NCBI GenBank assembly: GCA_015956445.1
Contig: WIUZ02000009.1
Coordinates: forward strand, 682,001-746,000
Origin: Thelephora terrestris
Taxonomy: Eukaryota > Basidiomycota > Agaricomycetes > Thelephorales > Thelephoraceae
Length of the DNA: 64,000 bases
Direction: 5' to 3'
Part shown: one piece after another, positions 1-10,900 of the stretch
Layout of the letters: every line of letters starts with the position of its first letter
How positions within the stretch are numbered: the stretch's first letter is position 1
Program-made: the position numbers and the translations under genes
The notes under the pieces: model-generated
The model's input: the letters and a program-made list of their open reading frames with translations, nothing else
Databases searched by the model: none
Told to the model about the DNA's origin: nothing

Positions 1-3000
1 TGGCGGCAACGTATTCAGCTTCGGCGGTCGAGAGGGTGACAAGCGATTGGCGTTTCGAGCTCCAGGACACGGCGCCTCCATCAATAAGGAAGGCGAATCC
101 AGAGATGGCGTGTCGGTCCTCGTTGGACATTCCGTCAGCGTCGGTATAGCCAGAGATCGAAGGGCCTTGCTCTCCGTAGACGAGCCAATGGTCACGTGTT
201 CCTTTGAGATAACAGAAGATTCGTTTTACGGCCTCCCAGTGTGGTTGTCCGGGGTTGTCTGAGAAACGCGCGACTTGTCCAACAGCGAAGGAAATGTCGG
301 GACGGGTTCCGACAGCGGCATACATCAGAGATCCGACGGCTTCTCGATAAGGGCGTCCGGCCATCTTGCCGATGTCAGCGGTGGTCGTTGGACAGTCGTT
401 TCGAGATAAGGTGGAGTTGGCGACGATGGGGATGGATAAAGGCTTGGCGTCTTCGAAACCGTAGCGAGTAATGATAGAATCGATGTAGGAGCGTTGGGAT
501 AGGGAGATGGTGCGGAGTTCACGATTCCTCTTGATCTCGAGTCCGAGCATCCAGTGAATCTCACCCATATCATGGATCTCGAGGTGTTTTCGAAGTCCGT
601 CTTTCGTCGCTTTGATGAGGGCAGAATCCGCAGCGGTGATGGTGAAGTCGTCGACGTGGGCAAGTAGGATGGTGGTGAGGGTTCCGTTTTCGCGGCGGAA
701 AAACACTGCGTGGTCGTGTTCAGATCGGGTTAGACCGATATCTCCAAGGACTTTCCGGAGGACTTGGTACCATCGGCGTCCACTCTGTTTGAGTCCGTAG
801 AGCGCCTTCAGGAGTCGAAGGACGTAGCCGTCTTTGCAGATCTTGATCTCGCCAGGAGGGGGTTTCATGTAGATGACTTCATCGTCGTTGAGTTCGCCGT
901 AAAGGTAGGCAGACTTGACATCCACTTGATGGATCTCCCAATCTAATCTAGCCGCGAGTGCTAGAACCGTCCGGATCGAGACCATCCGCGCGATCGGGGC
1001 AAAGGTGTCATCGAAGTCGACTCCGTGGACTTGCGTGAATCCTTGGGCAACCAGTCTCGCTCGGTGAGATGTGACGTTCCCATTGGCATCCTTCTTGAGT
1101 CGGAAAACCCACTTGGATCCGACGATATTGGCTCCTTCGGGTTTTGGAATGATTTTCCAAGTATTCCTCCTAATCAGCTTCTCGAGCTCCTCCTTCATCG
1201 CCTCCTCCCATTGCGATCTATCCGGCCTTCCGTAGACTTCCTGAATAGTCCTGGGTTCCATTCCTTCGTGGAAGGAGATCGCAGCGACCATTGCGAGTTC
1301 CTCTTGTCCGGACTCCCCCTGAGGTTCTTGATCTTTAGAAGGGGTGCTTGTCTTGTCTCTGGATCGGAGTCGGGACTCGAGAACGTTGGACTGATCGTGG
1401 TAAGCTTGATACCAGGGTCGTCTTGCGGGTGCCTTTACGGCTGGAGGATTTCCGGCAGGTTCGGGATTAGGAACAGGCTCCTCGAGGGACTTAGATTGCT
1501 CGGCAGGTTCGTCGTTCGAGGTTTGACGTTCGTCAAGGTTTGACGTCTTGACAGCTTCCTGATCGCTCTGATCGACAGGTTCTTGATGGACTTCGACGGG
1601 TTTGGCGGTGACTTTAGAAGGTTCTTGAGGGTCGTCGAAATCATCAAAATCGAAATCGGTATTCTCTATCTCCCCCTCGAGCAGCGGCGGGTCAGGAGCG
1701 GGCATAAAATTGACGTCGTATTCCACAGAAATGGTTCTCCTGGTGGGCCAGTAGATCCTGTGCCCTTTGCTCGAGTCGTCGAAACCAATCCATCGGCCTT
1801 CCTCGGCGCGTTCGCGGATCTTGGACGTCTTCTTCGTCACCCAGCAGAGGCTCCCCCACTCTCTCGTTCCCTTCAAGCTCGGCTTTTCTCCATACAGAGC
1901 CTCATAAGGCGTCATTCCATCGAGGGCTTTTGCGGGCGATCGGTTTCGGATCCAGACCGTGTGCTTAAGCGCTTCTCCCCAGAGCGATGCCGGTAGTCCG
2001 CTTGCGGATAGAAGGGCTCGAACGCCATCGAGCAGGGTGTAGTGTGCTCGCTCTGGGACACCGTTCTGGCTGTGAACGTCGTGGACCGAGAAGCGATGAA
2101 CCGTTCCTTTCGACTTGGTGTGTTGCAGAAAGTCACTGGAAGTATATTCTCCTCCCTTGTCGGACTGAAAGGTTTTGATGTCCACACCGAACTGGGTCCT
2201 CAGCCACGCTTCGTAATTCTGGTAGTTGGCGAGGACTTCTGACTTCTTACGCATCAGATCAATCGAGATCCAACGCTTCGCGTCGTCAACGAAGATGACG
2301 TAGTACTCGGCGTGCCCAACGGTTCGCGTAGTGGCAGGTCCCCAGACGTCACTATAGATGAGCTCTCCGAGCTTCTCGGATCGCTTCCCGGTGCGGGAAC
2401 TCGGGATCGGCTTCCTCTTCGCTTTCGCAAGTAGGCAGGGTTTGCAGGGGGTAGGAGGTTCTTCTTTCAGCCTGATTCCAGCGATAAGACCTTCGCTGAC
2501 CATCTTCTTTAGAGTCGAGTGGGCAACGTGCCCATGGCGTCGGTGAAGTTCATCGAGGGTGAGTGTCTCAGCACTCAGGGCGTAAAGGGGGTTTTCTTCA
2601 ACTCGATAGAGTCCACGGGATCTCGGGATCTGGGCGACAACTTGGCTTTTTGGGTTCCGGATGACGCACTTTCCATCCTGGAAGGCCACGGAATAGCCGG
2701 CCTGATCAATTTGGCTGATGGAGATGAGGGTGCAGCCCATGTTCGGGGCGTAGAGGACGTTGCGGAGACGGATTTTCGTGGGCGTTGAGCCGTTCGGTGC
2801 GTAGACAATCATATCTCCTTCACCAATCGCTGAGAACGACTCTTGATTTGCGGCGCCAATAGATTTCGGTGCGATTGACCGATAATTGATTAGGCGGTGT
2901 CGATCAGGTGTCATATGTCGAGTACACCCGGAGTCGTAGATTTCCGTGGAAGGTGAGTTGCTTGTCCGTCGTCCATTCGATGGCATCGCGAGGGCCTGTT

Positions 3001-4144
3001 CTAAGGTCGTTTCGGTGGGAACAGGGATCTCTTCAGGATAGGAGGGGGTTTCTGGCTCCAATGCCACTTCGTCAGCAAACACGCTGGTACCTTGGGCCAT
3101 AGCCATCCAGGCTTCCTCAAATTCGTCCTCCGCTATCGCAGCGGTTTCCCGCTCTCTCCTTTCCCCATTTCCGTTCCTCTCGTCTCGCTTCTCTCCTCGG
3201 GGCTTCCTGGGGCTCGGGCAATCGGTGGCCTTGTGCCCTTTGCCTCCGCAGTTGAAACAGGTGAATCTTGACTGGTCTCTGTCGCCGGTTCCTCGGTCTC
3301 CTCCTCCGCCTCCTCCGCCTCCTCCTCTGGAGTTTCCTCTTCCTCTGGGACCTCCTCGTCCTCGTCCTCGGCCTCTCCCGCGTCCTCTCGCGTCGGCGTG
3401 CAAGGCGATCTCGTTCGATCGAGCTCTTCCTCCTCGGGGCTGCATGCTTTGTCGGGCCTCGTATTCTTTGCGAGCGATGTCCTTAATCTCGGCTGGCAAG
3501 GTAGGTAGCTTCATTTTTCGATTTATGTTGACCGTTGACGATATTATGTTGGAGTACGACTGAGGTAGGGAGCGGATGATCGCGTCGACGTAATCCTCGT
3601 CGGGAATGAGGATGCTGCGGCTGGCAAGTTGCTGGTAGATGGATTCCATATCTTCGAGGTGGGCGATGACGTTGTCCTTCTCGTTGCAGACCATCTGGTA
3701 GAGGCGACCCTTCAGATTTGACTTTTGGTGCTCGGTGAGTGCCTCGAATCTCGTTTCGAGGGCTTTCCACATGCCGCAGAAGTGCTTATCCTTTGATATG
3801 TCGATGTAGACAGAGGTGGGGAGTACCTTTGCTAAAGCAGCTATCGCTTTCGCGTTGTCCTTTCTGCAGGACTTCATTTCTTCCTTCCACCGGCTCTCTC
3901 CTTCCTCCCAAACGTCCATACGCTTCTGGAGGTCACTCTCGTCTTCTCCATCCTTCTTGGATGGCTTCGGTTCGACGTCTTCGTACGTCTCAGCAGGGTA
4001 GTTCTCGGGTTTGTAAAGTCGTTCAAGGACATGGCCATCCATGAAATTCGCGAACAGGATCTTGAACAGATGCCAGTTGGTGCCGTCGGGGTCAAGTTTG
4101 GGGACAGTGGAGAGGATAGAAAAGTTAGAATTCGAGTCTGACAT
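1..4144 (-). CDS. Copia Gag-Pol polyprotein, copy A (3' end outside window)
   Basis: This reading frame encodes the same polyprotein as 7993-12441 and is open over all of the roughly 1381 codons that are visible. It starts at the ATG whose complement is 4142-4144. In order it contains Gag, the CCHC zinc knuckle, the aspartic protease DSG motif, the integrase with its zinc-binding and catalytic parts, the reverse transcriptase, and the start of RNase H, where the window cuts it. The absence of frameshifts or stops makes it potentially functional, provided the unseen end is intact. See copy B for motif positions. Confidence 0.9.
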   Translation of the reverse strand, partial: MSDSNSNFSILSTVPKLDPDGTNWHLFKILFANFMDGHVLERLYKPENYPAETYEDVEPKPSKKDGEDESDLQKRMDVWEEGESRWKEEMKSCRKDNAKAIAALAKVLPTSVYIDISKDKHFCGMWKALETRFEALTEHQKSNLKGRLYQMVCNEKDNVIAHLEDMESIYQQLASRSILIPDEDYVDAIIRSLPQSYSNIISSTVNINRKMKLPTLPAEIKDIARKEYEARQSMQPRGGRARSNEIALHADARGRGRGRGRGRGGPRGRGNSRGGGGGGGGGDRGTGDRDQSRFTCFNCGGKGHKATDCPSPRKPRGEKRDERNGNGERRERETAAIAEDEFEEAWMAMAQGTSVFADEVALEPETPSYPEEIPVPTETTLEQALAMPSNGRRTSNSPSTEIYDSGCTRHMTPDRHRLINYRSIAPKSIGAANQESFSAIGEGDMIVYAPNGSTPTKIRLRNVLYAPNMGCTLISISQIDQAGYSVAFQDGKCVIRNPKSQVVAQIPRSRGLYRVEENPLYALSAETLTLDELHRRHGHVAHSTLKKMVSEGLIAGIRLKEEPPTPCKPCLLAKAKRKPIPSSRTGKRSEKLGELIYSDVWGPATTRTVGHAEYYVIFVDDAKRWISIDLMRKKSEVLANYQNYEAWLRTQFGVDIKTFQSDKGGEYTSSDFLQHTKSKGTVHRFSVHDVHSQNGVPERAHYTLLDGVRALLSASGLPASLWGEALKHTVWIRNRSPAKALDGMTPYEALYGEKPSLKGTREWGSLCWVTKKTSKIRERAEEGRWIGFDDSSKGHRIYWPTRRTISVEYDVNFMPAPDPPLLEGEIENTDFDFDDFDDPQEPSKVTAKPVEVHQEPVDQSDQEAVKTSNLDERQTSNDEPAEQSKSLEEPVPNPEPAGNPPAVKAPARRPWYQAYHDQSNVLESRLRSRDKTSTPSKDQEPQGESGQEELAMVAAISFHEGMEPRTIQEVYGRPDRSQWEEAMKEELEKLIRRNTWKIIPKPEGANIVGSKWVFRLKKDANGNVTSHRARLVAQGFTQVHGVDFDDTFAPIARMVSIRTVLALAARLDWEIHQVDVKSAYLYGELNDDEVIYMKPPPGEIKICKDGYVLRLLKALYGLKQSGRRWYQVLRKVLGDIGLTRSEHDHAVFFRRENGTLTTILLAHVDDFTITAADSALIKATKDGLRKHLEIHDMGEIHWMLGLEIKRNRELRTISLSQRSYIDSIITRYGFEDAKPLSIPIVANSTLSRNDCPTTTADIGKMAGRPYREAVGSLMYAAVGTRPDISFAVGQVARFSDNPGQPHWEAVKRIFCYLKGTRDHWLVYGEQGPSISGYTDADGMSNEDRHAISGFAFLIDGGAVSWSSKRQSLVTLSTAEAEYVAA

Positions 4145-4292
4145 GGTAAGTGCACTCCTCGAGTGTCGGAAAGGGGTAGGTGGTGCAGAGGGGTCGTCTA
4201 GCAATAACGAGGGTCGTTGGGGTCGGCGAAAGTAGGTCGTCTAGGTCGTTTGACTCGATGAGCAAGAGAGTTACAACGCCGGGCTCATAACC

Positions 4293-4540
4293 TAACGGCG
4301 TGCGCAAGATAAGATGGGTAAAAACAGATAGTTCATTCGAGATAAATAGCTAGCTTTATATACAGTTGGGTGGTGTACGCGTAAGCTACATATATCAAAG
4401 AAGTGAAAGTGACAAAGAGAACTGGATGCAAGATGAAAGACAGTGAAACATATCAAAGCGCCACATACAACCTCAAAGAGTCGGGCCGATCCTCACGGCT
4501 CATAGCCGGGCCTTTGGCACGGGATCTGCGTTTTCCAACA
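4293..4540 (-). repeat. 5' LTR of Copia copy A (248 bp)
   Basis: The sequence is the reverse complement of the two LTRs of copy B. On the minus strand it starts TGTTGG and ends CCGTTA. A TATATAAAG box lies at 4354-4362 in that orientation. The inner end abuts the tRNA-like primer site at 4277-4292. Confidence 0.93.
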
Positions 4541-4823
4541 GATAAGTGAAAGGATGTCCGTCGGGATGCGGTTGACGTGGGCGAAGGAGTTCCTCCATTC
4601 GCGAATGGTTGCCAATGCGATTGAAGCATCCCGGTCGAGTTGGGAGACCGCTTCCAAGGTGTACCTGCGGATGTGTACAGTTAGTATGCCGTTCTTCGAT
4701 GAATCAAAGATGACTTTTTGCAACGTACAGAGGAGAATGTGCCAGACGCTTCAACTCTTTGTTGAGAGCAAATATGAGCTGCGAAAGCGATAAGCCCCTT
4801 CCGGGGTAAGTATGAGCGTCCAT
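4541..4823 (-). pseudogene. 5' part of an F-box gene, cut by Copia copy A
   Basis: The start codon is the complement of 4821-4823, and the N-terminus (MDAHTYPGRGLSLSQLIFAL) matches the other members of the cluster. Exon 1 is 4729-4823. A consensus intron at 4665-4728 (GTACGT, CTAAC branch site, CAG) joins exon 2 at 4541-4664. Exon 2 encodes the conserved REWRNSF segment and the F-box start, NRIPTDILSLI, and then stops dead at the Copia LTR. The remaining F-box and repeat region should lie beyond the left window edge. In intact relatives this is the substrate-recognition subunit of an SCF ubiquitin ligase; whether this copy was active before the insertion is unknown. Confidence 0.8.
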
Positions 4824-5914
4824 GGAGAGATGAAGAACGTGAAAGATCAAGTTCACCCTTGGGCGTACTAGCGCGCAAGCACGTGCTCCGGAGTCAACTT
4901 GAGTCGATGATCACCATGTCAATCAAGGCAACACACTTCTAAGTTATGTACCTGCAACCCGTTCGGCAGTGCAACTTCCGACACCCACGGGCACTAAAGA
5001 ACGATGCCCGTCACGATTTGAAGCTCGAGGCCGGACTTAAAACGTTCAACTTGGGCTCGACCGCTTCAGCCACCGGCGCGGCAGTAAAATCTGCCGTGGG
5101 AGCCCCGGTTTCATCGTGGGGCGTTCTTGCAAAGGTCATTAACCGAAGCGCTAGCCTCTGTTGGTCAGGGCTGTGTCCTTGCGTTCGCGCCTACACGCAT
5201 CTTAGTGTTTCCTGGCACGGAGTAAGAGATAGACTGAGGCTCACGGCAACTTCTCATTTTGCTGTTATTCTCAAGGCTGATGCACGACGTTGCAATTCCC
5301 ATTTGCACCGGCGCCCTGGCTGCGAACAGCGGTTATCGTTCCTTTTCTTTCACGCCAACATCTGCTAGTGCAGTGCCGGACCTGCGCACGCCAGAGCTTA
5401 TGTTATCTCTCATTGCTTGCCTGACTCGCCCCTCCTACCTCAACTTTCCCACTCTGCAAACCCAGTTTACGACTGATCTCGAAGCCTGAGTGTGTGCCAC
5501 AGTGTTCATCGGAGAGTTCCAAAAAGATGGGACCTCCTGCACGATTTCCATGGACCCAGCTCCCCAGGCTCTCCGTCGCCTCGCCAGGTGGCAGCCAGAG
5601 TCGTGATTCCCCCGTACCCATTAGGCAACCCTCTACCTCTCGGTTGGTAGACGAGCACCAGGTAGCTAACATGAGCGGGGGGATGTCAACCGAAGCGAAG
5701 CTCCGTTTGGCTTTTTTTACGTGGGGATCACGGTTTTCCGTGCTGTGGACTCGCGAATCAGCATCTCCCAATTTTTCAGCACGAGTTATCAAACCCTAGG
5801 GTTTTTTTGTGCAACCTTCACTACAAGCGCATCGTAGAGCGGTACAGAGAGTCAATCTGTATCGAGAACTTTCCTGAGCAACATCGAAGTTACCTGGTAC
5901 ACAACGTGGTCATT
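4824..5914. other. Intergenic stretch between two F-box family members
   Basis: I see no convincing gene here. The bases next to 4823 resemble the upstream flank of the F-box gene at 23074-24837. The stretch at about 5640-5815 is clearly similar to 15355-15560. Both precede, on the plus strand, the 3' end of an F-box gene, so they are a shared downstream flank and show that the duplicated unit included non-coding DNA. The short ORFs in this interval lack conserved features. Confidence 0.5.
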
Positions 5915-7596
5915 CTACACATCGTCTTCCTGATCGCAATCCACTGCATTGACCCACCGACCCAACTCCCCCGCCATCCCCGCAGGAAATAACGTCCACA
6001 AGCGGACTTTAACGCACCTGAAGGGTATTCCCAGTGAATGCTGCAACTTTGCGAGTTCCACAATAGCCTCCAGGCATTCCGTCTCATCGATGTCGATCAA
6101 TGGGTATAAGATCACGAGCGTCTCGATATGCGGGAATACGATGGGTTTCGAGTTGCGAAGCCTCGGACAGTCCAGGAAGGCGTCGATGAACATATGTAAA
6201 TCGCAGCCACTGATTGTTAACTTGTCCAAGGGCCCCAATAAGGAAAACAATATCGGAAGCTGTTCCGCCGCACGTAGCATCTCGTCGGCATCTGACATGG
6301 CGGCTCTATTTTCGATGTGGAGTTGTTTGACGTGGGACAGTAGGGGGTGGTACTGGATGGTCTTGAGGGCTTGAGCGAAAATCATCCACCTCATCTCTGC
6401 ACGAGGCATGTGTAACTCGGCCTCGTCTAGACCCAAGCTGGGAACTTCGAAGTTCAAATCAACGACGGTCGCGTCGGAGGAGCGGAAGGTGAGATGACAG
6501 TAGATGTCCTTGTCCTCGCAGTAATTCATCTCGAGGTTGACTCTCTCGATTGGGCTCGCCGTATACTGGTGGAGGATTGTATTCCACAAAACAGGGGTGG
6601 TGAATACCTCCAGGTCTGCACTCACGTAGTATTCATACGTATGGTGCGTCAGTGACGTGTACTTGGCGAAAGGGCATGATATGCGAGCTGCAACGTCGTA
6701 GATGCGTGTCCCAAGGCTATCGGCTACGCGCAGTGAGAAGGTCTTGACATTGGGAAGGACGACAATCGTTTCCTGCGCAACGCTCATCAGCTCGACTGTG
6801 ACAGGGATCTCCACATCGACCGTTTGTAACGTGGGTGATGCTTTCAGAAAGTCGAGTAGGTATGAAGCAGTAAGCTCGTGTTCCGGGCCTGACGATAGTT
6901 CGAACGTGGTGAGGTTCGGAAAGAGGAAACAGCTCAGTAAGGAAAGCCTCCCCGAACGGATAACAAATTCTTCCAGATCGATGGAACTTCTGAAGATGGG
7001 AGGTGAGGGAGCGGTCACGATGTCTAGTTCGTTTCGTAGATGGTAGAGATTGGGATCAATGATCTTGAGGGTGCGGAGGAGCGGGAGTTGCCCCGAGTTG
7101 GCTCCAGAAAACATGACGACGTCCTGCCAGCTGTTTTCGATGAATTCAAGGTGTTTGATTTGCTGAACGTGAGGAAGAATCAGTGTTGTAGTGCCAAGAG
7201 GAGCATCGTGGTGGGTGATGATGTCTAGCAAGGACCCTTTTGCGCGTCCGAGGAGGGTTGACGCGTACTCCTCGCCCTTTATGAGGAACAGCTGTGACCA
7301 TAGCGTGCCACGATTGAGAAGGACTCCACGCCAACGACGAGAAACGGAAGCGGCATGGAAACGGTCCGCCTGGGAGGAGAGGTTGGTGGCGATGAGGGAA
7401 AGGATATCCGCCGGGATGCGGTTGAAGCGAACGAAAGAGTTCCTCCACTCGCGAATAGTTGCCAACGCGATTGAAGCATCTCGGTCGAGTTGGGAGGCCG
7501 CGTCCAAAGTGGAGCTGCAGGGGTAATCAGGATATTGACCTCCGATGTGATTTTTCAACATACATCGGTGAATATGCAACGCGCTTCAGCTCTTCG

Positions 7597-7844
7597 TGTT
7601 GGAAAACGCAGATCCCGTGCCAAAGGCCCGGCTATGAGCCGTGAGGATCGGCCCGACTCTTTGAGGTTGTATGTGGCGCTTTGATATGTTTCACTGTCTT
7701 TCATCTTGCATCCAGTTCTCTTTGTCACTTTCACTTCTTTGATATATGTAGCTTACGCGTACACCACCCAACTGTATATAAAGCTAGCTATTTATCTCGA
7801 ATGAACTATCTGTTTTTACCCATCTTATCTTGCGCACGCCGTTA
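7597..7844 (+). repeat. 5' LTR of Copia copy B
   Basis: The LTR starts TGTTGG and ends CCGTTA. A TATATAAAG box at 7775-7783 is the likely core promoter. The sequence is identical to 12449-12696. Confidence 0.95.
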
Positions 7845-7860
7845 GGTTATGAGCCCGGCG
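7845..7860 (+). promoter_or_regulatory. Primer-binding site, initiator-tRNA anticodon-arm type
   Basis: The sequence ggttatgagcccggcg directly follows the LTR. Its complement, cgccgggctcataacc, reads like the anticodon stem and CAU loop of eukaryotic initiator tRNA-Met. It does not resemble a tRNA 3' end. This is the arrangement known for Drosophila copia and Ty5, where a half-tRNA cut in the anticodon loop primes reverse transcription. The same site is present in copy A. Confidence 0.75.
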
Positions 7861-7992
7861 TTGTAACTCTCTTGCTCATCGAGTCAAACGACCTAGACGA
7901 CCTACTTTCGCCGACCCCAACGACCCTCGTTATTGCTAGACGACCCCTCTGCACCACCTACCCCTTTCCGACACTCGAGGAGTGCACTTACC

Positions 7993-10900
7993 ATGTCAGA
8001 CTCGAATTCTAACTTTTCTATCCTCTCCACTGTCCCCAAACTTGACCCCGACGGCACCAACTGGCATCTGTTCAAGATCCTGTTCGCGAATTTCATGGAT
8101 GGCCATGTCCTTGAACGACTTTACAAACCCGAGAACTACCCTGCTGAGACGTACGAAGACGTCGAACCGAAGCCATCCAAGAAGGATGGAGAAGACGAGA
8201 GTGACCTCCAGAAGCGTATGGACGTTTGGGAGGAAGGAGAGAGCCGGTGGAAGGAAGAAATGAAGTCCTGCAGAAAGGACAACGCGAAAGCGATAGCTGC
8301 TTTAGCAAAGGTACTCCCCACCTCTGTCTACATCGACATATCAAAGGATAAGCACTTCTGCGGCATGTGGAAAGCCCTCGAAACGAGATTCGAGGCACTC
8401 ACCGAGCACCAAAAGTCAAATCTGAAGGGTCGCCTCTACCAGATGGTCTGCAACGAGAAGGACAACGTCATCGCCCACCTCGAAGATATGGAATCCATCT
8501 ACCAGCAACTTGCCAGCCGCAGCATCCTCATTCCCGACGAGGATTACGTCGACGCGATCATCCGCTCCCTACCTCAGTCGTACTCCAACATAATATCGTC
8601 GACGGTCAACATAAATCGAAAAATGAAGCTACCTACCTTGCCAGCCGAGATTAAGGACATCGCTCGCAAAGAATACGAGGCCCGACAAAGCATGCAGCCC
8701 CGAGGAGGAAGAGCTCGATCGAACGAGATCGCCTTGCACGCCGACGCGAGAGGACGCGGGAGAGGCCGAGGACGAGGACGAGGAGGTCCCAGAGGAAGAG
8801 GAAACTCCAGAGGAGGAGGCGGAGGAGGCGGAGGAGGAGACCGAGGAACCGGCGACAGAGACCAGTCAAGATTCACCTGTTTCAACTGCGGAGGCAAAGG
8901 GCACAAGGCCACCGATTGCCCGAGCCCCAGGAAGCCCCGAGGAGAGAAGCGAGACGAGAGGAACGGAAATGGGGAAAGGAGAGAGCGGGAAACCGCTGCG
9001 ATAGCGGAGGACGAATTTGAGGAAGCCTGGATGGCTATGGCCCAAGGTACCAGCGTGTTTGCTGACGAAGTGGCATTGGAGCCAGAAACCCCCTCCTATC
9101 CTGAAGAGATCCCTGTTCCCACCGAAACGACCTTAGAACAGGCCCTCGCGATGCCATCGAATGGACGACGGACAAGCAACTCACCTTCCACGGAAATCTA
9201 CGACTCCGGGTGTACTCGACATATGACACCTGATCGACACCGCCTAATCAATTATCGGTCAATCGCACCGAAATCTATTGGCGCCGCAAATCAAGAGTCG
9301 TTCTCAGCGATTGGTGAAGGAGATATGATTGTCTACGCACCGAACGGCTCAACGCCCACGAAAATCCGTCTCCGCAACGTCCTCTACGCCCCGAACATGG
9401 GCTGCACCCTCATCTCCATCAGCCAAATTGATCAGGCCGGCTATTCCGTGGCCTTCCAGGATGGAAAGTGCGTCATCCGGAACCCAAAAAGCCAAGTTGT
9501 CGCCCAGATCCCGAGATCCCGTGGACTCTATCGAGTTGAAGAAAACCCCCTTTACGCCCTGAGTGCTGAGACACTCACCCTCGATGAACTTCACCGACGC
9601 CATGGGCACGTTGCCCACTCGACTCTAAAGAAGATGGTCAGCGAAGGTCTTATCGCTGGAATCAGGCTGAAAGAAGAACCTCCTACCCCCTGCAAACCCT
9701 GCCTACTTGCGAAAGCGAAGAGGAAGCCGATCCCGAGTTCCCGCACCGGGAAGCGATCCGAGAAGCTCGGAGAGCTCATCTATAGTGACGTCTGGGGACC
9801 TGCCACTACGCGAACCGTTGGGCACGCCGAGTACTACGTCATCTTCGTTGACGACGCGAAGCGTTGGATCTCGATTGATCTGATGCGTAAGAAGTCAGAA
9901 GTCCTCGCCAACTACCAGAATTACGAAGCGTGGCTGAGGACCCAGTTCGGTGTGGACATCAAAACCTTTCAGTCCGACAAGGGAGGAGAATATACTTCCA
10001 GTGACTTTCTGCAACACACCAAGTCGAAAGGAACGGTTCATCGCTTCTCGGTCCACGACGTTCACAGCCAGAACGGTGTCCCAGAGCGAGCACACTACAC
10101 CCTGCTCGATGGCGTTCGAGCCCTTCTATCCGCAAGCGGACTACCGGCATCGCTCTGGGGAGAAGCGCTTAAGCACACGGTCTGGATCCGAAACCGATCG
10201 CCCGCAAAAGCCCTCGATGGAATGACGCCTTATGAGGCTCTGTATGGAGAAAAGCCGAGCTTGAAGGGAACGAGAGAGTGGGGGAGCCTCTGCTGGGTGA
10301 CGAAGAAGACGTCCAAGATCCGCGAACGCGCCGAGGAAGGCCGATGGATTGGTTTCGACGACTCGAGCAAAGGGCACAGGATCTACTGGCCCACCAGGAG
10401 AACCATTTCTGTGGAATACGACGTCAATTTTATGCCCGCTCCTGACCCGCCGCTGCTCGAGGGGGAGATAGAGAATACCGATTTCGATTTTGATGATTTC
10501 GACGACCCTCAAGAACCTTCTAAAGTCACCGCCAAACCCGTCGAAGTCCATCAAGAACCTGTCGATCAGAGCGATCAGGAAGCTGTCAAGACGTCAAACC
10601 TTGACGAACGTCAAACCTCGAACGACGAACCTGCCGAGCAATCTAAGTCCCTCGAGGAGCCTGTTCCTAATCCCGAACCTGCCGGAAATCCTCCAGCCGT
10701 AAAGGCACCCGCAAGACGACCCTGGTATCAAGCTTACCACGATCAGTCCAACGTTCTCGAGTCCCGACTCCGATCCAGAGACAAGACAAGCACCCCTTCT
10801 AAAGATCAAGAACCTCAGGGGGAGTCCGGACAAGAGGAACTCGCAATGGTCGCTGCGATCTCCTTCCACGAAGGAATGGAACCCAGGACTATTCAGGAAG

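Larger units (their letters stand above)
1..4540 (-). mobile_element. Ty1/Copia retrotransposon, copy A (partial, cut by window start)
   Basis: This segment is the reverse complement of 7597-12136. Paired coordinates always sum to 12137, so there is no insertion or deletion over 4.5 kb. The only base difference I found is T at 3536 against G at 8601, which is silent in the Gag reading frame. The 5' LTR is at 4293-4540 and the primer site at 4277-4292. The missing 3' end and 3' LTR lie to the left of the window. The element is inserted in an F-box gene of the same orientation, immediately after the codons for DILSLI of its F-box. The flanking gataa at 4541-4545 should be half of the target duplication. 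Confidence 0.93.
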
